The notes beneath the pieces are model-generated. The model saw only the letters and a program-made list of their open reading frames with translations, was not told the DNA's origin and did not search any database. Both the position numbers and the translations under genes were made by a program. Shown piece by piece: positions 32,666 to 41,941 of a stretch of DNA of 51,464 nucleotides. The stretch is from an uncultured Veillonellaceae bacterium (lineage in GTDB: Bacteria; Bacillota; Negativicutes; Selenomonadales; Selenomonadaceae): assembly GCA_900314825.1 (NCBI GenBank), contig OMWS01000019.1, positions 1-51,464 on the forward strand. The letters are read 5' to 3'. Positions within the stretch are counted from its first letter, which is position 1, and each line of letters starts with the position of its first letter.

Positions 32666-33811
32666 ATGATTGAGACACAACGAAAGCACCGTCGTTATCT
32701 CATCATGACGGCCTCCATCGGCTCCGGCCATGTCAAGGCGGCCGAAGCCATCGCCCGCGAAGTCCGGCGCGTCGATGCGGACGCGATCATCGAGATCGTC
32801 GATTTCATGTCGCGCGGCGTCTCGACGGTGAACTGGCTCATGAAGCGCTTGTATCTCTTGATGCTCGCGTTCGTGCCCGACCTCTACGATTATTGCTACA
32901 AGTTCGCGGGCGGCAACGCGACGGGACGGCTGTCCGACACGGCGTTTTCGCTCGTCGTGTATCGTCCCATGGCGCGCCTCATCGACGCGTATCATCCGGA
33001 CACGATCCTCTGCACGCATCCCTTTCCCGAGGGCGCGTGCTCGTTCATCAAGCGCTTTTCACGGCGGCAGTTCCGTCTCGGCGTCGTGCTGACGGATTAC
33101 TCGCTGCATGAAATCTGGGTGTACCCGCGCGTCGATGATTATTTCGTCGCCATCCCGAAGATGCGCGACGGACTCATCGCGAAAGGCTTCCCGCCAGAAT
33201 GCGTCCATACGACGGGCATCCCCGTCGACCGGAAGATTTTGGAACTCCCCGACAAAGCGGGCGCGCGCAAGGCCTTGAGTCTTGCGGCGGACAAGCCCGT
33301 CGTGCTGCTCATGGGCGGCGGCCTCGGGCTCGGCGGCATCGAGACGATGCTCGACGACCTCGAGCGCATCGAGGGGAAGATGACGCTCTTGGTTGTCGCT
33401 GGCCGCAATGAAGACTTGGAGCTCGCCGTCCGGAAGCGCGTGCCGACCTCGCGCCACGAGCTCCATGTTTGGGGCTTCACGCAGCGCGCGCAGCTCCTCA
33501 TGCGCGCGTCCGACCTCATCGTCACGAAGCCTGGCGCACTGACGATGAGCGAAGCCTTCATCCTCGGCCTGCCGAGCGTGCTCCACGATCCGATTCCAGG
33601 GCCGGAGGAAGAAAATGCCGTCTATGCGACAGCGCACGACGCGGCCGTCTGGGTGCATCCGGGCGAAAGCCTCGCAGGTGCCGTGAAAGCGCTTTTGAAG
33701 CATCCTGAGCGTCTCACTGCCCTGTCCGAAGGCGCACGCGCATGCGCACGGCCGCAGGCGGCGCTCGACATCGCGCGGGTCTTTGCATCCGGACGAGAAA
33801 CGTCTCATTGA
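32666..33811 (+). CDS. Glycosyltransferase, MGDG synthase / UgtP-like (GT28)
   Basis: A 381-residue glycolipid glycosyltransferase of the monogalactosyl-diacylglycerol synthase type. The N-terminal acceptor domain has TASIGSGHVKAAEAI and VVLTDYSLHEIWVYP; the C-terminal donor domain has MGGGLGLGGIETM and KPGALTMSEAFILGLP then PGPEEENA, the nucleotide-sugar site (normally PxPGQEExN). B. subtilis UgtP and Arabidopsis MGD1 share these. It would transfer glucose or galactose to diacylglycerol at the membrane. GGGAGG lies before ATG 32666. The lipid and sugar cannot be told from the sequence. Confidence 0.85.
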   Translation: MIETQRKHRRYLIMTASIGSGHVKAAEAIAREVRRVDADAIIEIVDFMSRGVSTVNWLMKRLYLLMLAFVPDLYDYCYKFAGGNATGRLSDTAFSLVVYRPMARLIDAYHPDTILCTHPFPEGACSFIKRFSRRQFRLGVVLTDYSLHEIWVYPRVDDYFVAIPKMRDGLIAKGFPPECVHTTGIPVDRKILELPDKAGARKALSLAADKPVVLLMGGGLGLGGIETMLDDLERIEGKMTLLVVAGRNEDLELAVRKRVPTSRHELHVWGFTQRAQLLMRASDLIVTKPGALTMSEAFILGLPSVLHDPIPGPEEENAVYATAHDAAVWVHPGESLAGAVKALLKHPERLTALSEGARACARPQAALDIARVFASGRETSH

Positions 33812-33877
33812 AATTAAATGTTCCGTGTGGCAGGTTTTTCTTGCGCGGCGTGGAACTGTTAACAACGAATGAATTTT

Positions 33878-33905
33878 CATATGCGGGGGTCGTTTCCTGC
33901 ATATG
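33878..33905 (+). terminator. Inverted repeat, possible weak terminator or regulatory hairpin
   Basis: CATATGC (33878-33884) and GCATATG (33899-33905), followed by TTTTCG. It lies between the glycosyltransferase gene and the zinc-ribbon gene. Confidence 0.4.
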
Positions 33906-33942
33906 TTTTCGTACGAAATTCCGCAAAGAAGATGGTGGGATC

Positions 33943-34488
33943 ATGGCGGTAACAAAACTCGAAGTCGTCTGGGAGAAGCGCTACGTCTGTCCGCATTGCG
34001 GCAAGAAGCTCCATTATGTCGCGGGCGACGCCGTCTCTGTCGTGAACGGGCGCGTCGATATGAACAGCACGCTGCCGAAATATGTGTGCACGACGTGCAA
34101 AGTCTATTATAAAGAACTCCTCGGCTCCGGCTATTTCGAGGAATACGATATGCGCGACGAGGTGCGCGAGAAGATGGCGTCGGCCGCGAAGGCCGTGCAA
34201 GCGCGCGCGGCGAAGGCGGCGCCAGCCACGCCAGCACCAGAGAAACCGAAGCGCTACGTGAAGCCGACGGGCGACCTCCAGCCAATGCTCTTGAAGCGCG
34301 AGGCCGATGGCAAATGCCCGTGCCCGCGCTGCGGCGACCGCATGGATTTCGTCGAGGGCCAGCCCGTGCGCATTGTCGACGGCAAGCCGGACATGGACAA
34401 CGTCATGGATCATTTCCATTGTCCGTACTGCGATTCCGTGTTCCGCCGCATCGCGACAACGGATTTCTTCCAGTACTCCGAAAAATGA
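33943..34488 (+). CDS. Protein with two zinc-ribbon repeats, unknown function
   Basis: A 181-residue soluble protein that I cannot name. Two copies of the same module are visible: RYVCPHCGKKLHYVAGDAV...YVCTTCKVYYKELLGSGYF (residues about 13-62) and GKCPCPRCGDRMDFVEGQPV...HFHCPYCDSVFRRIATTDFF (about 124-176), each with two CxxC pairs that should bind one zinc ion. Between them is an Ala/Lys/Pro linker (QARAAKAAPATPAPEKPKR). The repeated VVNGR/VDGKPDMDN turns show they arose by duplication. ATG 33943 has only a weak ribosome site (GGTGGG). It sits just upstream of divIC, inside the conserved division/translation block. Confidence 0.78.
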   Translation: MAVTKLEVVWEKRYVCPHCGKKLHYVAGDAVSVVNGRVDMNSTLPKYVCTTCKVYYKELLGSGYFEEYDMRDEVREKMASAAKAVQARAAKAAPATPAPEKPKRYVKPTGDLQPMLLKREADGKCPCPRCGDRMDFVEGQPVRIVDGKPDMDNVMDHFHCPYCDSVFRRIATTDFFQYSEK

Positions 34489-34504
34489 TCCGCTGACAAA
34501 ATGC

Positions 34505-34533
34505 TTGCAGAAAATCCGAAATCCTTGTATCAT
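34505..34533 (+). promoter_or_regulatory. Promoter ahead of divIC
   Basis: TTGCAG (34505-34510), 17 bp and TATCAT (34528-34533). Confidence 0.55.
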
Positions 34534-34594
34534 AGACTGCGGAATCGTAGCATAGTATGATTCCGTGTTGCAAGCCGGAAGGGGAAGAGTGCGC

Positions 34595-34903
34595 GTGGAA
34601 AGCAGGATGGAAAGCAAAAAGCGGCGGCGGAGCCTCAAAAGCTTCAATTGGTTCGCCGTGCTCATGGTGGTCGTCATCGGCTATTTTGCTTTCAAGCTCG
34701 GCAGCCAGGAAGTGCATCTCCAGCAGGTCGCGGAAGACCAGGCCGTCGCTGATGCACGTCTCGCGGCGGCGCAGGCGGAAAACGAGGCGCTCAAACAGGA
34801 AAAGGCGAATCTCGAAGACCTCTCGTACATCGAGAAGATCGCGCGCGAAGAGCTCGGCATGACGCGCCACGGCGAGCTTCCCTACACCGACGCCGGCAAG
34901 TAA
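34595..34903 (+). CDS. divIC: Septum formation initiator, DivIC/FtsB family
   Basis: A 102-residue bitopic division protein. A short basic N-terminus (KKRRRSLK) precedes one membrane helix (WFAVLMVVVIGYFAF) and a coiled coil (LQQVAEDQAVADARLAAAQAENEALKQEKANLEDL), followed by the family motif YIEKIAREELGM near residue 85. It pairs with FtsL/DivIB in the divisome. GTG 34595 is taken as start because GGGGAAGAG lies just upstream; ATG 34607 would lack a site. Gene order divIC-yabR matches B. subtilis. Confidence 0.85.
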   Translation: MESRMESKKRRRSLKSFNWFAVLMVVVIGYFAFKLGSQEVHLQQVAEDQAVADARLAAAQAENEALKQEKANLEDLSYIEKIAREELGMTRHGELPYTDAGK

Positions 34904-34939
34904 CGAAGATTTGCTCACATTTAAGGAGGAAGAACGAAT

Positions 34940-35434
34940 TTGGCCATTGAAGTAGGCAGCATCGTAGAAGGTGTCGTCACGGGCATCACGAATTTTGGTG
35001 CCTTTGTCGAACTGCCGGAAAAGAAAGTCGGCCTTGTCCATATCTCAGAGGTGGCGGACGAATACGTCCGCGACGTGCACGATTTCCTCGAAGAGAACCA
35101 GAAGATCAAGGTGAAAGTCCTCAGCATTGACGAGCGCGGCAAGATCGGCCTCTCGATCAAGGCGCTCGAGGACAAAAAAGAGGGAACGGAGGGCGCACGT
35201 GCGCCGCACGTGAGCCATGAGCCTTCCGGCTTTCATTCTTCCCCCCGTCCGCAGGGCGGCCGTGCACCGCGCGATTTCCATCGCGGCGGCGGGCGCTTCA
35301 GCGGCAATCCCCGCATGAACGCGTCCTTTGAGGACAAGCTCTCGAAGTTCCTCAAAGACAGTGACGAGCGCCAGACGGATCTGCGGCGCAAGACGGATTC
35401 GAAGCGCGGCGGCCGTGGCTCGCGGAGAAGCTGA
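34940..35434 (+). CDS. yabR: S1 domain RNA-binding protein, YabR-like
   Basis: A 164-residue protein with one N-terminal S1/OB-fold (VGSIVEGVVTGITNFGAFVE to KIGLSIKA, residues 5-70), as in polynucleotide phosphorylase and YabR. The second half is a low-complexity Arg/Gly/Ser/Pro tail (RPQGGRAPRDFHRGGGRF ... RGGRGSRRS), likely disordered and RNA-binding. TTG 34940 follows AAGGAGG by 11 nt. It precedes tilS; the terminator at 35447-35473 separates the two, and spoIIE, which lies here in spore-formers, is absent. Confidence 0.85.
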   Translation: MAIEVGSIVEGVVTGITNFGAFVELPEKKVGLVHISEVADEYVRDVHDFLEENQKIKVKVLSIDERGKIGLSIKALEDKKEGTEGARAPHVSHEPSGFHSSPRPQGGRAPRDFHRGGGRFSGNPRMNASFEDKLSKFLKDSDERQTDLRRKTDSKRGGRGSRRS

Positions 35435-35446
35435 ACACCGATTTTC

Positions 35447-35473
35447 GAGCCTTCCCTTGCGGGGAGGCTTTTG
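35447..35473 (+). terminator. Terminator after yabR
   Basis: AGCCTTCCC (35448-35456) and GGGGAGGCT with a TTGC loop, followed by TTTTG. It resembles the palindromic repeat family. Confidence 0.7.
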
Positions 35474-35514
35474 TCGTTACGTATAGGAATCGCAGAGGAA
35501 TGGAGGCGGGCGGC

Positions 35515-36573
35515 GTGACGAAACTCGCAAAGCGCCTCTATGAGCATCTGAAACGTACGGCGCTCTTGCCACACGGCGCGCATGTACTCGTCGCCTGCTC
35601 CGGCGGGCCGGACTCGCTGGCTTTGTTGTTGCTACTTCGCGAACTTGTGCCCATGTTGCATCTTGACGTGACGGTCGCACATTACGACCACGGCCTGCGC
35701 GGCGCGGCGTCGAAAGCGGATGCGGCGTTTGTTCAAACATTCTGCGAAGCGCTCGGCATTCCGTGTTTCGTGGGAAACGCACCGCCGGGCAGCATCGTGA
35801 ACGCGAAAGCGTCGATGGAAACAGAGGCGCGCCGGTTGCGTTACTTGTTCTTGGAAGAAGTGAGAAGGGAGACGGGCGCGGACGTCATCTGCACGGCGCA
35901 TCATGCCGACGACCAAGCGGAGACGGTGCTCATGCATCTCTTGCGCGGCACAGGGCTCGATGGCCTTGCGGGCATTCCTGCTTTTGACGAGGAACGTCAT
36001 CTTGTCCGGCCCTTGTTGCCGTTTCGCAAGCAGGAGCTCATCGCTTATTGTGAATCCCAGGGCATCACGCCGCGCCATGATGCGACGAACGATGTGCCGG
36101 ACGGCCTGCGCAACCGCGTACGGCTTGAGCTCCTACCCGAGCTTGCGGCGGGGTACAATCCGCGCATCACGGAGAGCCTCTGCCGCCTCGCGGAGATCGC
36201 GGGCGCCGAATGTGGTGCGCTCGAAGCGCTCGCGGAGGGGCGACTGCAAGAGATTTCGTGCAACGTGACGGCAACGCACCTCGCCGATTGGCGGCGCGGG
36301 ATGGAGGCGGAGCTCCCGGCATCGCTCGCGCTCGGCGCGAAGCGCCTGCGGCATATGCACCCAGGTTTGGCACGGCGCGTCGTGCGACGCTACCTCGCTG
36401 TTCTCGGCCACGGTGTCGACGTTAGCTATGAGCGCATGGGCGAACTCCTTGCGCTCGCAGCGAAGCAGACTGGCTGCGTTGTCGAGCTCCCCGGTTTTTC
36501 CATCATGTTGTATCGCGGTTGGCTGCGGCCCTGCCATGTGCATCCGCACGTTTTTGACAAGCAAGAAAGTTGA
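35515..36573 (+). CDS. tilS: tRNA(Ile)-lysidine synthetase, short form
   Basis: A 352-residue ATP-dependent ligase that changes C34 of tRNA-Ile(CAU) to lysidine so that it reads AUA. The PP-loop ACSGGPDSLAL is at residues 27-37, followed by YDHGLRG and TAHHADDQAETVLMHLLRGTG, all typical. The family is usually 430-470 residues; here the C-terminal TilS_C domain is missing, as in the short Aquifex type. GTG 35515 is chosen because GGAGG lies 8 nt before; the in-frame ATG at 35500 has no site. It is 11 nt upstream of hpt, an order conserved in Firmicutes. Confidence 0.9.
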   Translation: MTKLAKRLYEHLKRTALLPHGAHVLVACSGGPDSLALLLLLRELVPMLHLDVTVAHYDHGLRGAASKADAAFVQTFCEALGIPCFVGNAPPGSIVNAKASMETEARRLRYLFLEEVRRETGADVICTAHHADDQAETVLMHLLRGTGLDGLAGIPAFDEERHLVRPLLPFRKQELIAYCESQGITPRHDATNDVPDGLRNRVRLELLPELAAGYNPRITESLCRLAEIAGAECGALEALAEGRLQEISCNVTATHLADWRRGMEAELPASLALGAKRLRHMHPGLARRVVRRYLAVLGHGVDVSYERMGELLALAAKQTGCVVELPGFSIMLYRGWLRPCHVHPHVFDKQES

Positions 36574-36584
36574 GGAACAAGACC

Positions 36585-37130
36585 ATGATGAACGACGACA
36601 TCGCGAAGATTTACTTCACGGAAGAGCAGCTCAAAGCCAAAGTCAAAGAGCTCGGCGCGCAGATCACGGAGGACTACAAAGACGCGAAAGAGGACATTTA
36701 TTGCGTCGGCATCCTCAAGGGCGCGTCCGTCTTTTACACGGATCTCGTCCGCGCCATCAATTTGCCCGTGCGCTTTGATTTCATGATCGCGTCGAGCTAT
36801 GGCAATGGCACGTCGACGACGGGCTCCGTGAAAATCCTCAAGGACCTCGACTATGACATCGAGGGCAAGCACCTCATCGTCATCGAGGACATCATCGATT
36901 CCGGCACGACGATGAGCTATCTCTTGAAATATTTCCAGCACCGGAAGCCCGCGAGCGTCAAGCTGTGCGCTCTTTTGTCAAAGCCGTCACGCCGCACGGC
37001 GCAGGTGCCCATCGACTACTGCGGCTTTGAAGTGCCGGATGAATTCCTCGTCGGCTACGGCCTCGACTATGCGGAAATCTACCGCAACCTGCCGTACATC
37101 GGCGTCTTGAAACCTGAAGTCTATGCATGA
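36585..37130 (+). CDS. hpt: Hypoxanthine phosphoribosyltransferase
   Basis: A 181-residue purine salvage enzyme, converting hypoxanthine or guanine plus PRPP to IMP or GMP. The PRPP motif VIEDIIDSGTTMSYL is at about residues 99-113 and the purine-pocket part FEVPDEFLVGYGLDYAEIYRNLPYIG lies near the C-terminus. ATG 36585 lies 7 nt after GAGGAA. It is followed by ftsH 63 nt later, as in B. subtilis. In that group it is also linked with ppGpp regulation, but nothing here shows that. Confidence 0.94.
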   Translation: MMNDDIAKIYFTEEQLKAKVKELGAQITEDYKDAKEDIYCVGILKGASVFYTDLVRAINLPVRFDFMIASSYGNGTSTTGSVKILKDLDYDIEGKHLIVIEDIIDSGTTMSYLLKYFQHRKPASVKLCALLSKPSRRTAQVPIDYCGFEVPDEFLVGYGLDYAEIYRNLPYIGVLKPEVYA

Positions 37131-37193
37131 CATCATGCAGGAAACGCGTGCGGCAAGGACGCTGTGCGCCATCCGATTTTTGGAGGCATGCGA

Positions 37194-39197
<2,004 letters not shown>

Positions 39198-39210
39198 GAG
39201 GAAAATTTTC

Positions 39211-39411
39211 ATGTTCCCACATATCGGTGTCCCTGAACTGCTCGTCATCCTCGTCATCGCGCTCGTCGTCTTCGGTCCCGGCAAGCTTCCTGACGTCGGC
39301 AAAGCGCTCGGCAAGAGCATCCGCGAGTTCAAGTCTGCGAGCACGGAAGAAGAGAAGAAGACGATCGACGTCGCCGCGAAGGACGAGGGCGACAAGGCGG
39401 AGAAAAAATGA
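39211..39411 (+). CDS. tatA: Twin-arginine translocase subunit TatA/TatE
   Basis: A 66-residue protein with one N-terminal membrane helix ([19 protein letters not shown]), an amphipathic helix ([16 protein letters not shown]) and a short charged tail. The FGPGKLP motif is the diagnostic hinge. It oligomerises to make the pore through which folded proteins with RR signal peptides pass. AGGAGG lies ahead of ATG 39211. It overlaps tatC by four bases (ATGA) and sits 13 nt after ftsH, probably one transcript. No tatB is seen, as in most Firmicutes. Confidence 0.94.
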   Translation: MFPHIGVPELLVILVIALVVFGPGKLPDVGKALGKSIREFKSASTEEEKKTIDVAAKDEGDKAEKK

Positions 39412-40322
39412 CGGAGGGGTCAAAGCCGGAAAACGAACGGCCATCGTACGACGCGCCATTCGTCGAGCCGGCAGCCAATCCGCCCGACGCACCGCCAGCA
39501 CAGGATGTGGCGGAGACATCAACGGAAGCCGTTGCATCTTCGCAGGAATCGGAAACCGCGCCGGTCGCATCGTCCTCGGATGGTGCTGCACCGCCGGCGG
39601 ATACGGACACGCCGGAAGAAACGACGGATGACGGCTCGATGTCTCTCATCGCGCATTTGACGGAGCTCCGTTCGCGTCTCATCAAATGCGTCATCGCCAT
39701 CACGCTCGGCAGCGGCGTCGGTTATTATTTTCTCGACGACATCATGCACTACCTGACGGCGCCGGCGGGGAAGCTCTACTACATGCAGCCATCCGAGGCG
39801 TTCTTCACGTATCTGAAGGTCTCGATCGCGGCCGGTTTCCTTATCGCGCTGCCCGTGATTTTCTATCAGGTCTGGATGTTTTTCCTGCCGGCGCTCACGC
39901 GGCGCGAGCGCATCGTGCTCGGCCTCATCGTGCCGGCCTCCGTGCTGCTGTTCTTCGGCGGCCTTGCGTTCTCGTTCTTCCTCGTGTTTCCGGCCGCCGT
40001 GCAATTTTTTCTCGGCTTCGGCAACATGGAGCTCGAAGCGCTGTTTTCTGTTGACAAATATTTTGACTTCGTCATCTGGTTTGTCTTGCCATTCGGCTTT
40101 GTCTTCGAGCTGCCGCTCGTCATGATCATCCTCGCGAAGATCGGCATCGTCAATTCGAAATTCCTCGGCAAATACCAGCGCGTCGTCTTCTTCCTCGCGT
40201 TCGTCATCGCGGCCATGATCACGCCGACGCCGGACGTCTTCACGCAGACGATGATCGCCGTGCCGATGTTCTTGCTGTATGAGGTGGGGTATCTCATCGT
40301 GCGGTATATCATGCGGAAATAA
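39408..40322 (+). CDS. tatC: Twin-arginine translocase subunit TatC with long disordered N-terminus
   Basis: A 304-residue polytopic protein that recognises the RR signal peptide. The TatC core starts at about residue 78 ([20 protein letters not shown]; the HLxELRxR motif) and has six membrane helices, ending MRK. Before it is a 78-residue extension rich in Pro, Ala, Glu, Ser and Thr ([18 protein letters not shown] and similar), predicted disordered. Without it the core is about 226 residues, as usual. The start at 39408 overlaps tatA by four bases (ATGA), and no ribosome site serves the later ATG 39642, so the extension is probably real. Confidence 0.9.
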   Translation: MTEGSKPENERPSYDAPFVEPAANPPDAPPAQDVAETSTEAVASSQESETAPVASSSDGAAPPADTDTPEETTDDGSMSLIAHLTELRSRLIKCVIAITLGSGVGYYFLDDIMHYLTAPAGKLYYMQPSEAFFTYLKVSIAAGFLIALPVIFYQVWMFFLPALTRRERIVLGLIVPASVLLFFGGLAFSFFLVFPAAVQFFLGFGNMELEALFSVDKYFDFVIWFVLPFGFVFELPLVMIILAKIGIVNSKFLGKYQRVVFFLAFVIAAMITPTPDVFTQTMIAVPMFLLYEVGYLIVRYIMRK

Positions 40323-40354
40323 ATAAAATATATGAGAAGTAACCAAATATATCA

Positions 40355-40383
40355 TTGACAACAATGACTTTATCTGGTAGAGT
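40355..40383 (+). promoter_or_regulatory. Promoter of the OFA transporter leader
   Basis: TTGACA (40355-40360), 17 bp and TAGAGT (40378-40383). The 5' part of the gap, 40323-40354, is AT-rich with nothing recognised. Confidence 0.7.
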
Positions 40384-40413
40384 GAAAGCATCAAAAGTTC
40401 ATAGGGCAGGCAG

Positions 40414-40480
40414 GGCTGACGGATGAGTGGAGCGTACCACGTGTCCTGCGTGCTTAGGAGAAGCCGACCGTCTGGGCAGA
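40414..40480 (+). ncRNA. ZTP (pfl motif) riboswitch aptamer
   Basis: The leader between promoter and terminator reads like a pfl motif: GACGG (in CTGACGG) pairs with CCGTC, GTGG pairs with CCAC across AGCGTA, and the conserved 3' segment GCCGACCGTCTGGGCA closes it. The ZTP/ZMP aptamer senses the purine intermediate accumulated when 10-formyl-THF is short. The 3' part of the aptamer, AAGCCG-ACCGT (40461-40471), also pairs with ACGGT-CGGCTT (40493-40504), so aptamer and terminator are mutually exclusive; ligand should switch the gene on. I recognise the motif from memory of its consensus. Confidence 0.72.
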
Positions 40481-40509
40481 GCGATCTTCCCAACGGTGCG
40501 GCTTTTTTG
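40461..40509 (+). terminator. Riboswitch-controlled intrinsic terminator
   Basis: AAGCCG and ACCGT pair with ACGGT and CGGCTT (a G at 40498 is bulged), then TTTTTT. The 5' strand overlaps the aptamer, the expected arrangement for transcription attenuation. Confidence 0.75.
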
Positions 40510-40580
40510 CTTGCTGACTATTTGCTGAGAAGACCGCTCATTTGGTTTCCTGCCACTGGCAGGACGAAAGGATGGTTTTC

Positions 40581-41804
40581 ATGCGGAATCGTTGGCTCAT
40601 CGCACTCTCGGCCGTCGGGATCCATATTTCAATCGGCAGCGTCTACGCGTGGAGCGTGCTCACGCGCCCCATCATGCAGGAGCTCGGCTGGTCGCTTTCG
40701 GAAACGACATGGGCGTTCTCCGTGGCGATCTTGTTCCTCGGCTTCTCGGCGGGCTTCCTCGGCAAATACGTCGAGAAATACGGACCGAAAAAAAGCGGGC
40801 TCGTCTCGATGGCGTTCTTCGGTGCCGGGATGTTCGGTACGGCGCTGGCGCTGCAACTTGGCAGCTTGCCGCTTCTCTATCTCTTCTATGGTGTCATCGG
40901 CGGCATCGGACTCGGCGTCGGTTATATCACGCCGGTCTCGACGCTCGTAAAATATTTTCCGGAGCATCGCGGCTTTGCGACGGGGCTCGCTATCATGGGC
41001 TTCGGCTTTGCGGCGCTGATTGCCGGGCCGGTCATGCAGCAGCTGACAGCGCAGTTCGGCCTTGTGGAGAATTTCCTGATCCTCGGCACGGTCTATATGG
41101 TGCTCATCGGCGCGTCGTCGCTGTATCTGAAGCCGCCGGCGAAGAAGGCGACGGCGGTCGCGGCTGGTGCGGCGCGTGTGCCGGTCGCTTCGCTCGGTGC
41201 GACGGCTTCGGAAGCGATGAAGACATGGCAGTTCCGCGCGCTCTGGTGGGTGTTCTTCGTGAACATCACGTGCGGCATCGGCCTCCTCGCCGTCGCGTCG
41301 CCAATGGCGCAGGAAGTCGTGGGCATGAACGCGGCGCAAGCGGCCTCCATGGTCGGAATCATCGGCCTCTTGAATGGCGGCGGCCGCATCGCATGGTCGA
41401 CGCTTTCCGATTATATCGGACGCGGCTTTGCCTATATGCTGTTCTTCTTGATCGAGGTCGCGGCGTTCGCGCTGCTTTCTGGCACGACGGATGCATTCCT
41501 CTTCCAGGCGCTCGCGCTCGCGATCATCAGTTGCTACGGCGGCGGCTTCTCGTGTATGCCGGCGTATCTCTCTGACCTCTTCGGCACGCGCGAGCTCTCG
41601 GCCATCCACGGCCGCATCCTCACGGCGTGGGGCTGCGCCGGCGTCGTCGGCCCGACGCTCGTCGCTCTCTTCCGCGAGTACACGCAGGGCTACACGACGA
41701 TCCTGTTGTTCTTCGCCGGCCTGTTCGTCGTGAACTTCGCCGTGGCCACCGTGCTGAAGCTGCACGGCAAGCGCACGAAGGAAACGAGCGTCGTCATGGC
41801 TTGA
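40581..41804 (+). CDS. MFS transporter of the oxalate/formate antiporter (OFA) family
   Basis: A 407-residue carrier with about 12 membrane helices. The N-terminal block SAVGIHISIGSVYAWSVLTRPI is characteristic of the OFA family, and the loop KYVEKYGPKKSGLVSM with GFATGLAIMGFGFAAL later support MFS. OFA members move oxalate, formate or other monocarboxylates; the substrate here is open. ATG 40581 lies 8 nt from AAAGGA; the in-frame ATGs at 40542 and 40572 are poorer. It is controlled by a ZTP-type riboswitch, linking it to one-carbon and purine status (formate?). Its own terminator is at 41812-41849. Confidence 0.85.
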   Translation: MRNRWLIALSAVGIHISIGSVYAWSVLTRPIMQELGWSLSETTWAFSVAILFLGFSAGFLGKYVEKYGPKKSGLVSMAFFGAGMFGTALALQLGSLPLLYLFYGVIGGIGLGVGYITPVSTLVKYFPEHRGFATGLAIMGFGFAALIAGPVMQQLTAQFGLVENFLILGTVYMVLIGASSLYLKPPAKKATAVAAGAARVPVASLGATASEAMKTWQFRALWWVFFVNITCGIGLLAVASPMAQEVVGMNAAQAASMVGIIGLLNGGGRIAWSTLSDYIGRGFAYMLFFLIEVAAFALLSGTTDAFLFQALALAIISCYGGGFSCMPAYLSDLFGTRELSAIHGRILTAWGCAGVVGPTLVALFREYTQGYTTILLFFAGLFVVNFAVATVLKLHGKRTKETSVVMA

Positions 41805-41811
41805 CAAGACA

Positions 41812-41849
41812 AATACAGTTGCTCAAAAGGCGGGCAACTGTATTTTTGT
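41812..41849 (+). terminator. Terminator of the OFA transporter gene
   Basis: AATACAGTTGC (41812-41822) and GCAACTGTATT (41834-41844), followed by TTTTG. Confidence 0.85.
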
Positions 41850-41875
41850 TTGACGTGCGGCCGGCTTCTTTTTCG

Positions 41876-41904
41876 TTGAGATTTTCTCATTGTCCTTGTA
41901 TAAT
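41876..41904 (+). promoter_or_regulatory. ubiD promoter (copy 1 of a twin promoter)
   Basis: TTGAGA (41876-41881), 17 bp and TATAAT (41899-41904). The region from here to about 41922 is almost identical to 44156-44202 upstream of ubiA. Confidence 0.8.
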
Positions 41905-41941
41905 AGACGTGTCTGATTTCATTGTTACAGGAGGAAAACCT

